A stretch of 64,000 nucleotides of DNA from Xanthomonas sp. CFBP 8443 (GCF_025666195.1 NZ_CP102592.1:3472001-3536000), one strand, 5' to 3'; positions 30,527-39,147 are shown, counted from the stretch's first letter. Made by a program: numbers and translations. Notes: generated by a model from the sequence alone, not told the origin.

Positions 30527-30553
30527 GCCAATACCGCCCTGGGAGGGGAAGCC

Positions 30554-31771
30554 ATGACGCACACCATGTCGCGCTTGGGCGCGATGATGTTTCTGCAGTT
30601 CTTCATCTGGGGGGCATGGTTCGTGACCCTGGGCACGTACCTGGTGCAGGGTCCCCTGCAGGCCAGCGCGAGCCAGGTGGCGACGGCCTTCCTCAGCCAG
30701 TCCATCGGCGCCATCGTGGCGCCGTTCCTGGTCGGCCTGATCGCCGATCGCTACTTCGCGGCGCAGCGCATCCTCGCGGTGCTGCACCTCGCCGGTGCGG
30801 TGCTCATGTGGCTGGCGTCCACGGCGACCAGCTTCGGCATGTTCTCCGCCTGCGTCATGGGCTACATGCTGCTGTTCATGCCGACGCTGGCACTGGCCAA
30901 CAGCGTGGCGATGCGGCACATGCAATCGCCTGAGAAACAATTCCCGCTGGTGCGGGTAGCCGGCAGCGTCGGCTGGATCGTGGCGGGCGTGCTGATCGGC
31001 TGGCTGGGCTGGGAACAGGCGCACCGGCTCGAGCTGACCTTCCGGATGGCGGCGCTGGCATCGCTGGCCCTGGGCCTGTATGCCTTCACCCTGCCGCACA
31101 CGCCGCCGCTGGCGCAACAGCGCGACGCCGGGCTGGGGCAGATGCTGGGGCTGGACTCGCTGCGGCTGCTGAAGTCGCGCTCCTATCTGGTGTTTTTCCT
31201 GGCGTCCATCGCCATCTGCATCCCGCTGGCGTTCTACTACAACTTCACCAACCCGTATCTCAACGATCTGGGCGTGCGCGGCGCGGCCGGCCTGCAGTCG
31301 CTGGGCCAGGTCTCCGAAGTGCTGCTGATGCTGGCCATGCCGTTCCTGTTCGTGCGGCTGGGGGTCAAGACCATGCTGGCGGTGGGCATGGCCGCGTGGG
31401 TAGTGCGCTACGCCATGTTCGCCTTCGGCGATGCGGGCGGCGGCTTCTCCTTGCTGGTGATCGGCATCGTGCTACACGGCATCTGCTACGACTTTTTCTT
31501 CGTCACCGGCCAGATCTACACCGATGCGCATGCCGGCCCCGCCGCGCGCAGCAGCGCGCAGGGGTTCATCACCCTGGCCACGTACGGCGTGGGCATGTTG
31601 ATCGGCACGTTCCTGTCCGGCGCGGTGGTGGAGCACTACACCACGGCGGCCGGCCCGGACTGGCAGCAGATCTGGCTGTTCCCGGCGGGCGTGGCGCTGG
31701 TCGTGCTGGTCGCCTTCCTGTTGCTGTTCCGCGACCGGCCAGTCGTCGCGGCCACGCCCTCCACACCCTGA
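30554..31771 (+). CDS. MFS transporter (nucleoside:H+ symporter-like)
   Basis: 405-residue inner-membrane carrier with about 12 membrane segments, of the NHS/NupG-like branch of the major facilitator superfamily (FLQFFIWGAWFVTLGTYL at the N-terminus, DFFFVTGQIYTDAHAGPAARSSAQGF in the second half). GGGAGGGG precedes the ATG by 6 bases. It begins 27 bases after the TIM-barrel gene and ends 12 bases before the dehydrogenase gene. In clusters like this the carrier probably imports the sugar or keto-sugar released in the periplasm, despite the nucleoside label of the family. Confidence 0.85.
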   Translation: MTHTMSRLGAMMFLQFFIWGAWFVTLGTYLVQGPLQASASQVATAFLSQSIGAIVAPFLVGLIADRYFAAQRILAVLHLAGAVLMWLASTATSFGMFSACVMGYMLLFMPTLALANSVAMRHMQSPEKQFPLVRVAGSVGWIVAGVLIGWLGWEQAHRLELTFRMAALASLALGLYAFTLPHTPPLAQQRDAGLGQMLGLDSLRLLKSRSYLVFFLASIAICIPLAFYYNFTNPYLNDLGVRGAAGLQSLGQVSEVLLMLAMPFLFVRLGVKTMLAVGMAAWVVRYAMFAFGDAGGGFSLLVIGIVLHGICYDFFFVTGQIYTDAHAGPAARSSAQGFITLATYGVGMLIGTFLSGAVVEHYTTAAGPDWQQIWLFPAGVALVVLVAFLLLFRDRPVVAATPSTP

Positions 31772-31783
31772 GAACCCCACCCG

Positions 31784-32908
31784 ATGAGCAAGCTTGGAAT
31801 CGCCATCGTCGGCACCGGCATGATCGGCGCCGTGCACCGGCGCGCAGCGCTGCTGGCCGGTGCCCAGGTCCGCGGCGTCGCCGCCTCTTCCCCGCAACGC
31901 GCACGCGAGGTGGCGCAGTCGTGGGACGTCCCACGCGCCTATCGCGACATCGAGGAGGTGGTCGCCGATCCGCAGGTGCAGGTCGTGCACGTCTGCACGC
32001 CCAACCATCTGCACCGCGCCATGGCGCAGGCGGCGCTGCAAGCCGGCAAGCACGTGATCTGCGAGAAGCCACTGGCCACCACGTTGCAGGATGCCCAGGC
32101 CTTGGCGGCATTGGCCGCCGCGACCGGGCTGGTCGCCACGGTACCCTTCGTCTACCGCTACCACCCGGTGGTCCGCGAGGCACGCGCACGCATCGCGCAG
32201 GGCGAACTGGGGCCGCTGCGCCTGATCCACGGCAGCTACCTGCAGGACTGGCTGCTGGACCCCGCCAGCAACAACTGGCGCGTGGACCCGGCACTGGGTG
32301 GCGCGTCGCGCGTGTTCGCCGACATCGGCTCGCACTGGTGCGACCTGGTGGAATGGGTCGGCGGCGAGCGGTTCGTCGAGGTCAGCGCGGCGTTCGCCAC
32401 CGTGATCGCCGAGCGCGGCGCCATCACCGGGCAGAGCTTCACCACGCCGGCGGCGGGCGGCGCAATGCAGGCCGTAGCGAGCGAGGATGTGGCCGCGGCG
32501 ATGTTCAGAACCGGCGCCGGTACGCTGGCCTCGTTGACGGTCAGCCAGGTCTCGGCGGGACGCCGCAATCGCTTGTGGTTCGAGATCGATGGCGCCAACG
32601 CCAGCGTGGCGTTCGACCAGGAGGACGCCGAACGGCTGTGGATCGGCCGGCCCGACCAGCGCGAGGAAATCTTCGTGCGCGGGCCGGGCGCCGGCAGTGC
32701 CGAACAACGCCGGCTGGCGGTGCTGCCGGCCGGGCACGCACAGGGCTACGGCGATTGCTTCGAGGCGTTTGTCGCCGACACCTATCGCGCCATCGAAGGC
32801 GAGCGGCCGGAAGGCCTGCCCACCTTCGAGGACGGCGTGCGCTCGGCGCTGATCGTCGATCGCGTCATCGCATCGGCCAGGACGCGCGCCTGGACATCCA
32901 TCGGTTGA
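31784..32908 (+). CDS. Gfo/Idh/MocA family NAD(P)-dependent oxidoreductase
   Basis: 374-residue cytoplasmic sugar dehydrogenase/reductase. Rossmann fold with GTGMIG at 10-15, the family signature CEKPLA near residue 95, and a C-terminal substrate domain with DIGSHWCDL supplying the usual Asp and His. In 3-keto-glycoside pathways such enzymes reduce 3-keto-glucose to glucose or oxidise C3 of the sugar. Reduction fits best here because a dedicated GMC oxidase is also present. It is in the middle of a tightly spaced operon, with 12 bases before it and 19 after. Confidence 0.88.
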   Translation: MSKLGIAIVGTGMIGAVHRRAALLAGAQVRGVAASSPQRAREVAQSWDVPRAYRDIEEVVADPQVQVVHVCTPNHLHRAMAQAALQAGKHVICEKPLATTLQDAQALAALAAATGLVATVPFVYRYHPVVREARARIAQGELGPLRLIHGSYLQDWLLDPASNNWRVDPALGGASRVFADIGSHWCDLVEWVGGERFVEVSAAFATVIAERGAITGQSFTTPAAGGAMQAVASEDVAAAMFRTGAGTLASLTVSQVSAGRRNRLWFEIDGANASVAFDQEDAERLWIGRPDQREEIFVRGPGAGSAEQRRLAVLPAGHAQGYGDCFEAFVADTYRAIEGERPEGLPTFEDGVRSALIVDRVIASARTRAWTSIG

Positions 32909-32927
32909 ATCCCGGGAGAACTTCTTG

Positions 32928-33794
32928 ATGAACACCCCTACACGCAGAACCGCCACTCTCGCACTGCTGCTGCTCGTTGCCCTGCCCGCCTTCGCACGCG
33001 ACGCCGCTGACCCGCAAACACCCATTGCGGTGCAGATGTACACGCTGCGCGACGCCGGCTCTCTCGACCAACAGTTGAAGATCGTCCACGACGCGGGCGT
33101 GGGCGCGGTGGAAACGGTCGGCACGCAGAACGTCAGCGCTGTGGAACTCAAGCGGCTGCTGGACAGGTATGCGATCAAGGCGATCTCGTCGCACGTGCAA
33201 CTGGCCGAGCTGCGCAAGGATCTGGATAGCGTGGTGGCCTTCAACCGGTCGATCGGCAACACGACGCTGGTGGTGCCCTACCTGGACGAGAAGGACCGGC
33301 CGACCGATGCCGCGGGCTGGACCGCATTGGGCAAGGAACTGGGCCAACTCTCGACGCGGGTGCGGGCCAAGGGCATGCATCTGGCCTACCACAACCACGA
33401 CTTCGAGCTGGTCGACTTCAATGGCAAGACCGGCCTGGAACTGCTGTTCGCAGCGGCCGGCCCCGACCTGCAGACCGAACTGGACCTGGCCTGGGTCGCG
33501 CGCGCGGGCTACGACCCGGCGGCGATGCTGGCCAAGTTCAAGGGCCGCATGTTCGCGGTACACGCCAAGGACAATGCACCGAAAGGCCAGGCCGAGGACG
33601 AGGGTGGCTTTGCCGCCGTGGGCCGGGGCGTCCTGGACTGGAACGCGATCCTGCCTGCCGCGGCAGGTGCCGGCGTGCGCTGGTACATCATCGAGCACGA
33701 CCGTCCGCGCGATCCGGCCGCGGTCGTCCAGACCGGTGCCGAGTACCTGCGCGAACACCTGCCCGCCAGCCTGCCCGCCAGCGCACATCGCTAG
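32928..33794 (+). CDS. Exported TIM-barrel sugar isomerase/epimerase-like protein
   Basis: 288-residue protein with a signal peptide (MNTPTRRTATLALLLLVALPAFA), so probably periplasmic. The body is a xylose-isomerase-like TIM barrel: IAVQMYTLRD, AYHNHDFEL, TELDLAWVARAG and FAVHAKDN carry probable metal ligands. GGGAGAA lies about 10 bases upstream of the ATG at 32928; a TTG three bases earlier is possible. Related secreted proteins near DUF1080 genes act on 3-keto-glycosides or 2-hydroxy-3-keto-glucal; that role is inferred here. Confidence 0.82.
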   Translation: MNTPTRRTATLALLLLVALPAFARDAADPQTPIAVQMYTLRDAGSLDQQLKIVHDAGVGAVETVGTQNVSAVELKRLLDRYAIKAISSHVQLAELRKDLDSVVAFNRSIGNTTLVVPYLDEKDRPTDAAGWTALGKELGQLSTRVRAKGMHLAYHNHDFELVDFNGKTGLELLFAAAGPDLQTELDLAWVARAGYDPAAMLAKFKGRMFAVHAKDNAPKGQAEDEGGFAAVGRGVLDWNAILPAAAGAGVRWYIIEHDRPRDPAAVVQTGAEYLREHLPASLPASAHR

Positions 33795-33812
33795 CACGCG
33801 AAGGAGTCACGC

Positions 33813-34109
33813 TTGAGAACGATCCTGACAGCCGCCTCGGTTCTACTGGGGACGACGCTTGCGACGACGGCGTGGTCCAAGGACGACCCTGCGGCCGGCG
33901 CGCAGCTCTACGCAACGAACTGCACGGCCTGCCACGGCGCCGATCGCGCGGGCGTCCCGGGCGCATTCCCCGCGCTCACCGACGTGGGCAAGCGGCTGGA
34001 ATCGGCGCAAATCAAGGAGAAGATCAGCAAGGGCGGCGGCTTGATGCCGCCCTTTCCCCAGCTGTCGCAACAGGACGTCGACGACATCGCCAGCTTCCTG
34101 GCGCAATAG
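33813..34109 (+). CDS. Small exported mono-haem cytochrome c
   Basis: 98-residue class I cytochrome c. Signal peptide MRTILTAASVLLGTTLATTAWS, haem motif CTACH at 37-41, probable axial Met78 in GGGLMPPFPQLS. The start is TTG with AAGGAG 7 bases upstream; no ATG is available. It is the last gene of the plus-strand operon, and its 3' end faces the DUF1080 gene. It probably takes electrons from the GMC oxidoreductase encoded on the other strand and passes them to the respiratory chain. Confidence 0.9.
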   Translation: MRTILTAASVLLGTTLATTAWSKDDPAAGAQLYATNCTACHGADRAGVPGAFPALTDVGKRLESAQIKEKISKGGGLMPPFPQLSQQDVDDIASFLAQ

Positions 34110-34111
34110 GA

Positions 34112-34136
34112 CGCCGGCACCAGCTACGCGCCGGCG
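34112..34136. other. Hairpin between converging operons
   Basis: CGCCGGC and GCCGGCG form a 7-base stem between the ends of the cytochrome c gene and the DUF1080 gene. There is no T run, so it is at most a weak terminator. Confidence 0.4.
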
Positions 34137-34904
34137 CTACAGCTCGCGCACCCAGATGTTGCGGTAGCTGACCTTGGAATCGTGCTCCTGCAGGGAGATC
34201 GGCGCGCACGCATGCGGCGAGTACGACGGCGCGCCGATGTATTCGGTCTTGCCCGCCAGCACGGTGTCGTCCTGCACCAGCACGCCGTTATGCAGGACGG
34301 TGATGCGGGCGGGCGAAATGAGCCCGCCCCCCTGCGAGAAGCGCGGCGCCTTCCAGATGATGTCGTAGGCCTGCCACTCGCCCGGCGCACGCGAGGCGTT
34401 CACCAGCGGAATGGCCTGCTTGTAGATCGAGCCGGCCTGGCCGTTGGCATAGGTCGTGTTGTTGTAACTGTCGAGCACCTGCAGCTCATACAGGTCCTGC
34501 AGGAAGATGCCGCTGTTGCCCCGCTGCTGGCCTTCGAAGCCCCGGGTCGCGGTGGGCGTGCGCCACTCGATATGCAGCTGGATGTCGCAGAAGCGCTGCT
34601 TGGTGCGGATGCCCTTGCTCCCCGGCACCACGGTCAGCGCGCCGCCGGCGACGCTCCAGGGCACGCGTCCGCCCTGCTCCGACTCCCAGGCCGAGAGATC
34701 CTTGCCACCGAACAGCACGATCGCGTCGGAGGGCGCGCGGCCCGCGGGCGTGGCCACGACCGCGGGCACGGGCTTCCACGCCTCGGTCTTCGCCGGATCG
34801 CGCGACGGGTCGCCGCCGGCCTGCGCGAACGCGGGCGCCGCGGCCAGCAGGCAGGCCGCCATCAGGAAGGGGCTGGTCAGGGTGTTCCCGGGGAAGTGGC
34901 GCAT
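34137..34904 (-). CDS. DUF1080 (3-keto-disaccharide hydrolase domain) protein, secreted
   Basis: 255-residue protein with a Sec signal (ending PAFAQA). The mature part is a concanavalin-like jelly roll of the DUF1080 family: [14 protein letters not shown], then [49 protein letters not shown] and [15 protein letters not shown]. Members cleave 3-keto-glycosides, either as hydrolases or as eliminating lyases. It is the last gene of the minus-strand operon, behind the GMC oxidoreductase and its small subunit, which would supply the keto substrate. The specific glycoside is unknown. Confidence 0.88.
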   Translation of the reverse strand: MRHFPGNTLTSPFLMAACLLAAAPAFAQAGGDPSRDPAKTEAWKPVPAVVATPAGRAPSDAIVLFGGKDLSAWESEQGGRVPWSVAGGALTVVPGSKGIRTKQRFCDIQLHIEWRTPTATRGFEGQQRGNSGIFLQDLYELQVLDSYNNTTYANGQAGSIYKQAIPLVNASRAPGEWQAYDIIWKAPRFSQGGGLISPARITVLHNGVLVQDDTVLAGKTEYIGAPSYSPHACAPISLQEHDSKVSYRNIWVREL

Positions 34905-34924
34905 GGGCGAATCCTCGCGGTCCA

Positions 34925-35500
34925 TCAGTTGGTCGCCCAGGCAGGCGTACCGGGGGCATAGGCCAGGTCGCCGTCGTAGCGACCCGGCACGGCGACGTAC
35001 TGCAGCACTTCGGTCGCGGCAATCTTCGACGTGAAGAAACTGAAGATGGTCAGCTGCTTGATCATCGTGAAGTAATGCGGCATCGCGCCCGCCACTTTGG
35101 CGGTGCCGGTGTCGGCCACTTCGACGACGTGTTTCCTGGCTTCTGCATCCAGGGTGCGCAGCAGCTCGGTGCGCGCCTGCGGCGTGAGCGACACGAAGCG
35201 GCCGCCGGCGCGTTTGTCGATCTCGACCAGGCCGGCGCGGAATGCCGCCTGCTGCTTGGCGGTATAGCAATCGGTGACGAATTGCGCCATGAACACGCCT
35301 ACGCCGGCGTCCTTCGCCCCCGGCGTTTTGGTCCGCGGCAGGATGGTCTCGGCGATCTCGTCCAGCGTGCCGACATCGGCGGCGGAGAAGGCGTGCTTCG
35401 CCCCCGCGGCCGGCGCCTGTCCCTGGGCGAGCGCGGGCAGGCCGATCATGGCCGCGCCCGTGGCGGCGAGGATCATCTTCAGCAGTTCGCGGCGTTCCAT
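34925..35500 (-). CDS. Gluconate 2-dehydrogenase subunit 3-like small subunit with Tat signal
   Basis: 191-residue small (gamma) subunit of a GMC-type membrane or periplasmic sugar dehydrogenase. The N-terminus MERRELLKMILAATGAAMIGLPALA is a twin-arginine signal; the GMC subunit has none, so this subunit probably carries its folded FAD partner through the Tat system. The core (AFSAADVGTLDEIAETILPRT, GVGVFMAQFV) is typical of the family. Its ATG overlaps the GMC stop codon by one base (TGATG), which gives coupled synthesis of the two subunits. Confidence 0.9.
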   Translation of the reverse strand: MERRELLKMILAATGAAMIGLPALAQGQAPAAGAKHAFSAADVGTLDEIAETILPRTKTPGAKDAGVGVFMAQFVTDCYTAKQQAAFRAGLVEIDKRAGGRFVSLTPQARTELLRTLDAEARKHVVEVADTGTAKVAGAMPHYFTMIKQLTIFSFFTSKIAATEVLQYVAVPGRYDGDLAYAPGTPAWATN

Positions 35501-37185
35501 CACAGGTTCCCCGCTTTCAGCTCGCGCACCGCATGGTCCGCTGCCCGTGCAGTCAGCGCCATGTAGGTCAGCGAGGGATTCACGCAGGCGCTGGAGGTCA
35601 TGCAGGCGCCGTCGGTGACGTAGACGTTCGGCGCGTCCCAGACCTGGTTGTGCTGGTTCAGCACGGAGTTGCTGCGGTCACGGCCCATGCGCGCGGTGCC
35701 CATCTCGTGGATGCCCTTGCCCGGGGCGTAGTCGTCATCGTGCATCTGCACGTCCTTGACCCCGGCGGCCTCCAGCATCTCGGCGGCGTCGGCGGCCATG
35801 TCCTTGCGCATGGCCTTTTCGTTCGCGCGCAGGGACACGTCCATCGCCAGCACCGGCAGCCCCCATTTGTCCTTGCGCTGCAGGTCCAGGCGAATCGTAT
35901 TGTCGTGGTGAGGCAGCATTTCGCCGAATCCGGTCATGCCGATGCGCCAGTCGCCCGGCAGGGTCAGCGCGTCCTTCAGGTCGGCGCCGATGTTCAGCTC
36001 GGCGATCTCGCGCGACCACCCGGTGCGGCTGGCGCCGCCCTGGTAGCCGAACCCGCGCAGGTAGCCGCGCTTGTCCGCGGCGACGTTGCGGAAACGGGGA
36101 ATGTAGAAGCCGCAGGGACGCCGGCCGAAGTAGTACTTGTCGTCGTAGCCCTCGACCCGGCCGGCGGCGCCGGCGCCGAAATGATGGTCCATCACGTTGT
36201 GCCCAAGCTCGCCGGACGAAGAGCCCAGCCCGCCTTCCCAGACATCGGTGGCCGAGTTCATCAGCAGCCAGGTCGAGTTGAAGGAGGACGCGTTGAGGAA
36301 GATCACGTTGGCCGTGTACTGATAGGTCTGCCCGCTCTCGGCATCGATGATCTCCACGCCCCGCGCACGCTTGCGGTCCTTGTCGTAGAGCACTTCCTTG
36401 ACGATCGAGAAGGGCCGCAAGGTCAGGTTGCCGGTCTTCATGGCCGCCGGCAGCGTCGCCGACTGGGTCGAGAAGTACGCGCCGTAGGGGCAGCCCAGGA
36501 TGCACTTGTTGCGATACTGGCAGTTGACGCGACCCTGCTCGACCTTGGGCTCGGTGATGTTGGCGGTGCGCGAGTGGATCAGGTGCCTGGTCCCGCCAAA
36601 GGCCTTCTTGATCCGCGCGGCCACGTCCTTCTCGACGATGTTCAACGGGATCGGCGGCAGGAACTCGCCGTCGGGCAACACGTCCAGGCCCTCGCGCGTG
36701 CCGGCGATGCCGGCGAACTTCTCCACGTAGTCGTACCAGGGCGCGATGTCGGCGTAACGGATCGGCCAATCGGTGGCGATGCCGTCCTTGAGGTTCGCCT
36801 GGAAATCCAGGTCCGACAGGCGATAGCTCTGCCGTCCCCACATCAGCGAGCGACCGCCCACGTGATAGCCGCGGTACCAGTCGAATCGCTTGGTCTCGGT
36901 GTAGGGCGATTCCTTTTCGTTGGCCCACATGCCCTGCAGGTTCTCGACCAGGCCGTAGTCGCGCATCAACACCGGATAGTCGGCCTTCATCGCCTGGGTC
37001 GGCCGGTTGCGGTGCGGGAAATCCCACGCCTCCTTCATCGCGTTGACGTAGTCCTTGACGTGTTCGATGTTGCGTCCGCGTTCCAGCATCAGGACCTTGA
37101 GACCTTTCTCGGTCAGTTCCTTCGCCGCCCAACCGCCACTGATTCCCGAGCCGACGACGATGGCGTCGTAGTGATTGTCTGCCAT
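35500..37185 (-). CDS. GMC family FAD oxidoreductase, probable glycoside 3-dehydrogenase
   Basis: 561-residue flavoenzyme. FAD-binding GSGISG at 12-17, then GYHVGGRSLMWGRQSYR. A Cys group C222, C228 and C232 (CQYRNKCILGCPYG) could hold an Fe-S cluster, as in bacterial FAD glucose dehydrogenases. Catalytic H493 lies in GIHEMGTARMG and N536 in CVNPSLTY. It has no signal peptide; export is likely through the Tat signal of the small subunit encoded next. With that subunit and a cytochrome c it fits the three-part glucoside 3-dehydrogenase type, which oxidises C3 of glucosides in the periplasm. Substrate is inferred from neighbours. Confidence 0.88.
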   Translation of the reverse strand: MADNHYDAIVVGSGISGGWAAKELTEKGLKVLMLERGRNIEHVKDYVNAMKEAWDFPHRNRPTQAMKADYPVLMRDYGLVENLQGMWANEKESPYTETKRFDWYRGYHVGGRSLMWGRQSYRLSDLDFQANLKDGIATDWPIRYADIAPWYDYVEKFAGIAGTREGLDVLPDGEFLPPIPLNIVEKDVAARIKKAFGGTRHLIHSRTANITEPKVEQGRVNCQYRNKCILGCPYGAYFSTQSATLPAAMKTGNLTLRPFSIVKEVLYDKDRKRARGVEIIDAESGQTYQYTANVIFLNASSFNSTWLLMNSATDVWEGGLGSSSGELGHNVMDHHFGAGAAGRVEGYDDKYYFGRRPCGFYIPRFRNVAADKRGYLRGFGYQGGASRTGWSREIAELNIGADLKDALTLPGDWRIGMTGFGEMLPHHDNTIRLDLQRKDKWGLPVLAMDVSLRANEKAMRKDMAADAAEMLEAAGVKDVQMHDDDYAPGKGIHEMGTARMGRDRSNSVLNQHNQVWDAPNVYVTDGACMTSSACVNPSLTYMALTARAADHAVRELKAGNL

Positions 37186-37215
37186 GGGTTCTACTTCACC
37201 TGGGTGGATATCGTT

Positions 37216-38112
37216 TCAGACGTCGCAGAGGCGGATCGCCTCGCGCAGCGAGCCGACGGGATCCGGCGCCGTAGGAATGAATTCCTGCGCCAGATAGCCA
37301 TCGAAACCGGTATCGCGGATCGCGCGACAGATGGCGGGATAGTGGAGTTCCTGATCGTCTCCGATCTCGTGCCGGCCAGGCACGCCCGCGGTGTGGTAGT
37401 GCTTGAAGAACGCATGATGCTTGCCGATGGTGGCGATGATGTCGCCCTCCATGATCTGCATGTGGTAGATGTCGTACAGCAAGCCGAAATGATCCGAGCC
37501 GATCCGCCGACACAGCTCCACGCCCCACGCGGAGTGGTCGCACAGGTAGTCGGGATGATCGACCTTGGAGTTCAGCAGCTCCATCACCAGCACGACGCCG
37601 CGCTTCTCGGCATGCCCGAGGATGCGCTTGAGTCCCGCTTCGGCGTGGGCCATGCCTTCCTGGGGATCCATGCCGTTGCGATTGCCGGAAAAACAGATGA
37701 GGTTGCGATAGCCGGCGTCGGCCACCAGGTCGATGTGCCGCGTGTAGCGCTCGACCAGCTGGTCGTGGAACTGGCTGCCGGCGAAGCCCTTGTCCAAGCC
37801 CATCTCCGCGCCGTTGCACATCGAGCTGTGCACGCCATTCGCCTTCAGCGTGGGCCAATCCGCCGGGCCAACCAGATCGATGGCGGCGAAACCGATACCC
37901 TTCACCGTCTGGCAAAGCTGGGCGATCGACTGCTGCGGAAACGTCCAGCGGCAGACGGAATGCTTCAGCTTGCCCTTGAGCGGCGTGGCAGCGGCAAACG
38001 CGGGCAGCATGCCCGCAGCGCCCAGGCCAAGGCTCCCGGCGACGGCAACGCGCAGCGCGTCTCGCCTCGTGAACCCAGAGGCCGGCGCCGGTCCGATCGA
38101 ATGGATAGACAT
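37216..38112 (-). CDS. Tat-exported TIM-barrel protein, hydroxypyruvate isomerase-like
   Basis: 298-residue protein with a twin-arginine signal (FTRRDALRVAVAGSLGLGAAGMLPAFA). The body is a TIM barrel of the hydroxypyruvate isomerase branch: ICFSGNRNGMDP, MELLNSKVDHPDY, YDIYHMQI, GVPGRHEIGDDQELHYP and QEFIPT carry the metal and substrate residues. It is the first gene of the minus-strand operon, 30 bases before the GMC gene, behind a strong promoter and LacI operator. Probably a periplasmic isomerase, epimerase or hydratase acting on the oxidised sugar. Confidence 0.85.
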   Translation of the reverse strand: MSIHSIGPAPASGFTRRDALRVAVAGSLGLGAAGMLPAFAAATPLKGKLKHSVCRWTFPQQSIAQLCQTVKGIGFAAIDLVGPADWPTLKANGVHSSMCNGAEMGLDKGFAGSQFHDQLVERYTRHIDLVADAGYRNLICFSGNRNGMDPQEGMAHAEAGLKRILGHAEKRGVVLVMELLNSKVDHPDYLCDHSAWGVELCRRIGSDHFGLLYDIYHMQIMEGDIIATIGKHHAFFKHYHTAGVPGRHEIGDDQELHYPAICRAIRDTGFDGYLAQEFIPTAPDPVGSLREAIRLCDV

Positions 38113-38159
38113 CCGCTTCCCGGCCTCCCAACCGGTTCAAACACTGAGGATTCGCCGCA

Positions 38160-38175
38160 ATGCAATCGATTGCAC
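38160..38175. promoter_or_regulatory. LacI-type operator, right end of cluster
   Basis: ATGCAATCGATTGCAC: the 14-base palindromic core is identical to that at 29444. It lies 48 bases upstream of the Tat TIM-barrel gene and just downstream of its predicted -10 box, so a bound repressor would block transcription. Confidence 0.88.
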
Positions 38176-38203
38176 CATAAAGGAGGCAATCGTTTTTTTG
38201 CAA
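38175..38203 (-). promoter_or_regulatory. Promoter of the minus-strand glycoside operon
   Basis: On the minus strand TTGCAA (38203-38198) and TTATGG (38180-38175) have a 17-base spacer. Transcription would begin near 38168, inside the LacI operator. Confidence 0.6.
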
Positions 38204-38568
38204 GACGCAGTGCACGAAAAGCCATGCTGCAAAGCACAACACCTTGCGCGCCATCGCTGCATGACGGTATTGGAATTTTGGGCGGCGTACGGAGGTGAGC
38301 TACTAGATGTGCAGCGAAAGGCGACTGGAAGCCATGAACCATGGCCTGCCATGCAGGCGAAGCATGGGAAACCGTGGCTCCACGCCGCGTTCGAGCTGGC
38401 CGATGGAGTGGGCACTACTCCGAAAGAACTTGCCCGACACGCCATACGGGCACCTGGATTGCGGCTACGTGCTGCATGAGAGCGCCTTTGACACGCACGA
38501 TGGCAGCCTGCGCGTCTACCCAGGCGATGGCGCCTTGATGCGCTTTTTTCACGGAAATCATTGAGAAA

Positions 38569-38592
38569 AGAAAAGCCCCGTAAAACGGGGCT
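38569..38592 (-). terminator. Rho-independent terminator of ssb
   Basis: AGCCCCGT, AAAA and ACGGGGCT form the stem and loop. Read on the minus strand it is followed by TTTTCTTTTC, and it lies 37 bases after the ssb stop. Confidence 0.85.
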
Positions 38593-38628
38593 CTTCAGAT
38601 CTCTATCGACACTTGTGGCAGGTGTTGC

Positions 38629-39147
38629 TCAGAACGGGATGTCGTCGTCCGCGAAATCGTCCATCGGCGCGGACTGCTGCGGCGCCGGCTGCTGGCGGCG
38701 CGGGGCGTAGTCCTGACCACCGCCGCCCTGGTTGGGGCGGTCCTGGCGCGGCGGCGCCGAGCGCTGCGGGCGATCGCCGCCCATGCCGGCACCACCGCCA
38801 GCGCCGCCTTCGCCGCGGCCGCCGAGCATCTGCATCTCGTCGGCGACGATGTCGGTGGAGTACTTCTCCACGCCGTCCTGGCCGGTGTACTTGTCGTAGC
38901 GGATCGAGCCTTCGACGTAGACCGAGCTGCCCTTGCGCAGGTACTCGCCGGCGATCTCGCCGAGCTTGCCGAAGAACACCACGCGGTGCCATTCGGTGCG
39001 CTCCTGCTGGTTGCCGTCCTTATCCTTGCGCACGCTGGTGGTGGCCAGGCTGATGCGGGTGATCGCCATGCCGGCCTGGGTGTATTTGGTGTCGGGATCG
39101 TTGCCGAGGTTGCCGACGAGGATGACTTTGTTGATGCCGCGGGCCAT
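38629..39147 (-). CDS. ssb: Single-stranded DNA-binding protein
   Basis: 172-residue SSB, which coats single-stranded DNA in replication, recombination and repair. The OB fold covers residues 1-110 ([48 protein letters not shown]). A Gly/Gln/Pro-rich linker follows, then the acidic tip [10 protein letters not shown] that binds partner proteins. The start at 39147 is the conserved one; in-frame Met codons further upstream are not conserved. A TATAAT box lies upstream on this strand and a terminator follows, so ssb forms a single unit. Confidence 0.97.
   Translation of the reverse strand: MARGINKVILVGNLGNDPDTKYTQAGMAITRISLATTSVRKDKDGNQQERTEWHRVVFFGKLGEIAGEYLRKGSSVYVEGSIRYDKYTGQDGVEKYSTDIVADEMQMLGGRGEGGAGGGAGMGGDRPQRSAPPRQDRPNQGGGGQDYAPRRQQPAPQQSAPMDDFADDDIPF

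Larger units (their letters stand above)
38113..38628. other. Region with operator, promoter and low-GC remnant
   Basis: 516 bases. The first 90 hold the control region of the minus-strand operon. From about 38200 to 38565 GC is lower than around it, and two adjacent frames have protein-like composition: 38261-38479 (MTVLEFWAAYGGELLDVQRK...) and 38307-38564 (ending GALMRFFHGNH). Neither has a convincing ribosome-binding site or known domain. It may be a decayed gene. Confidence 0.45.
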
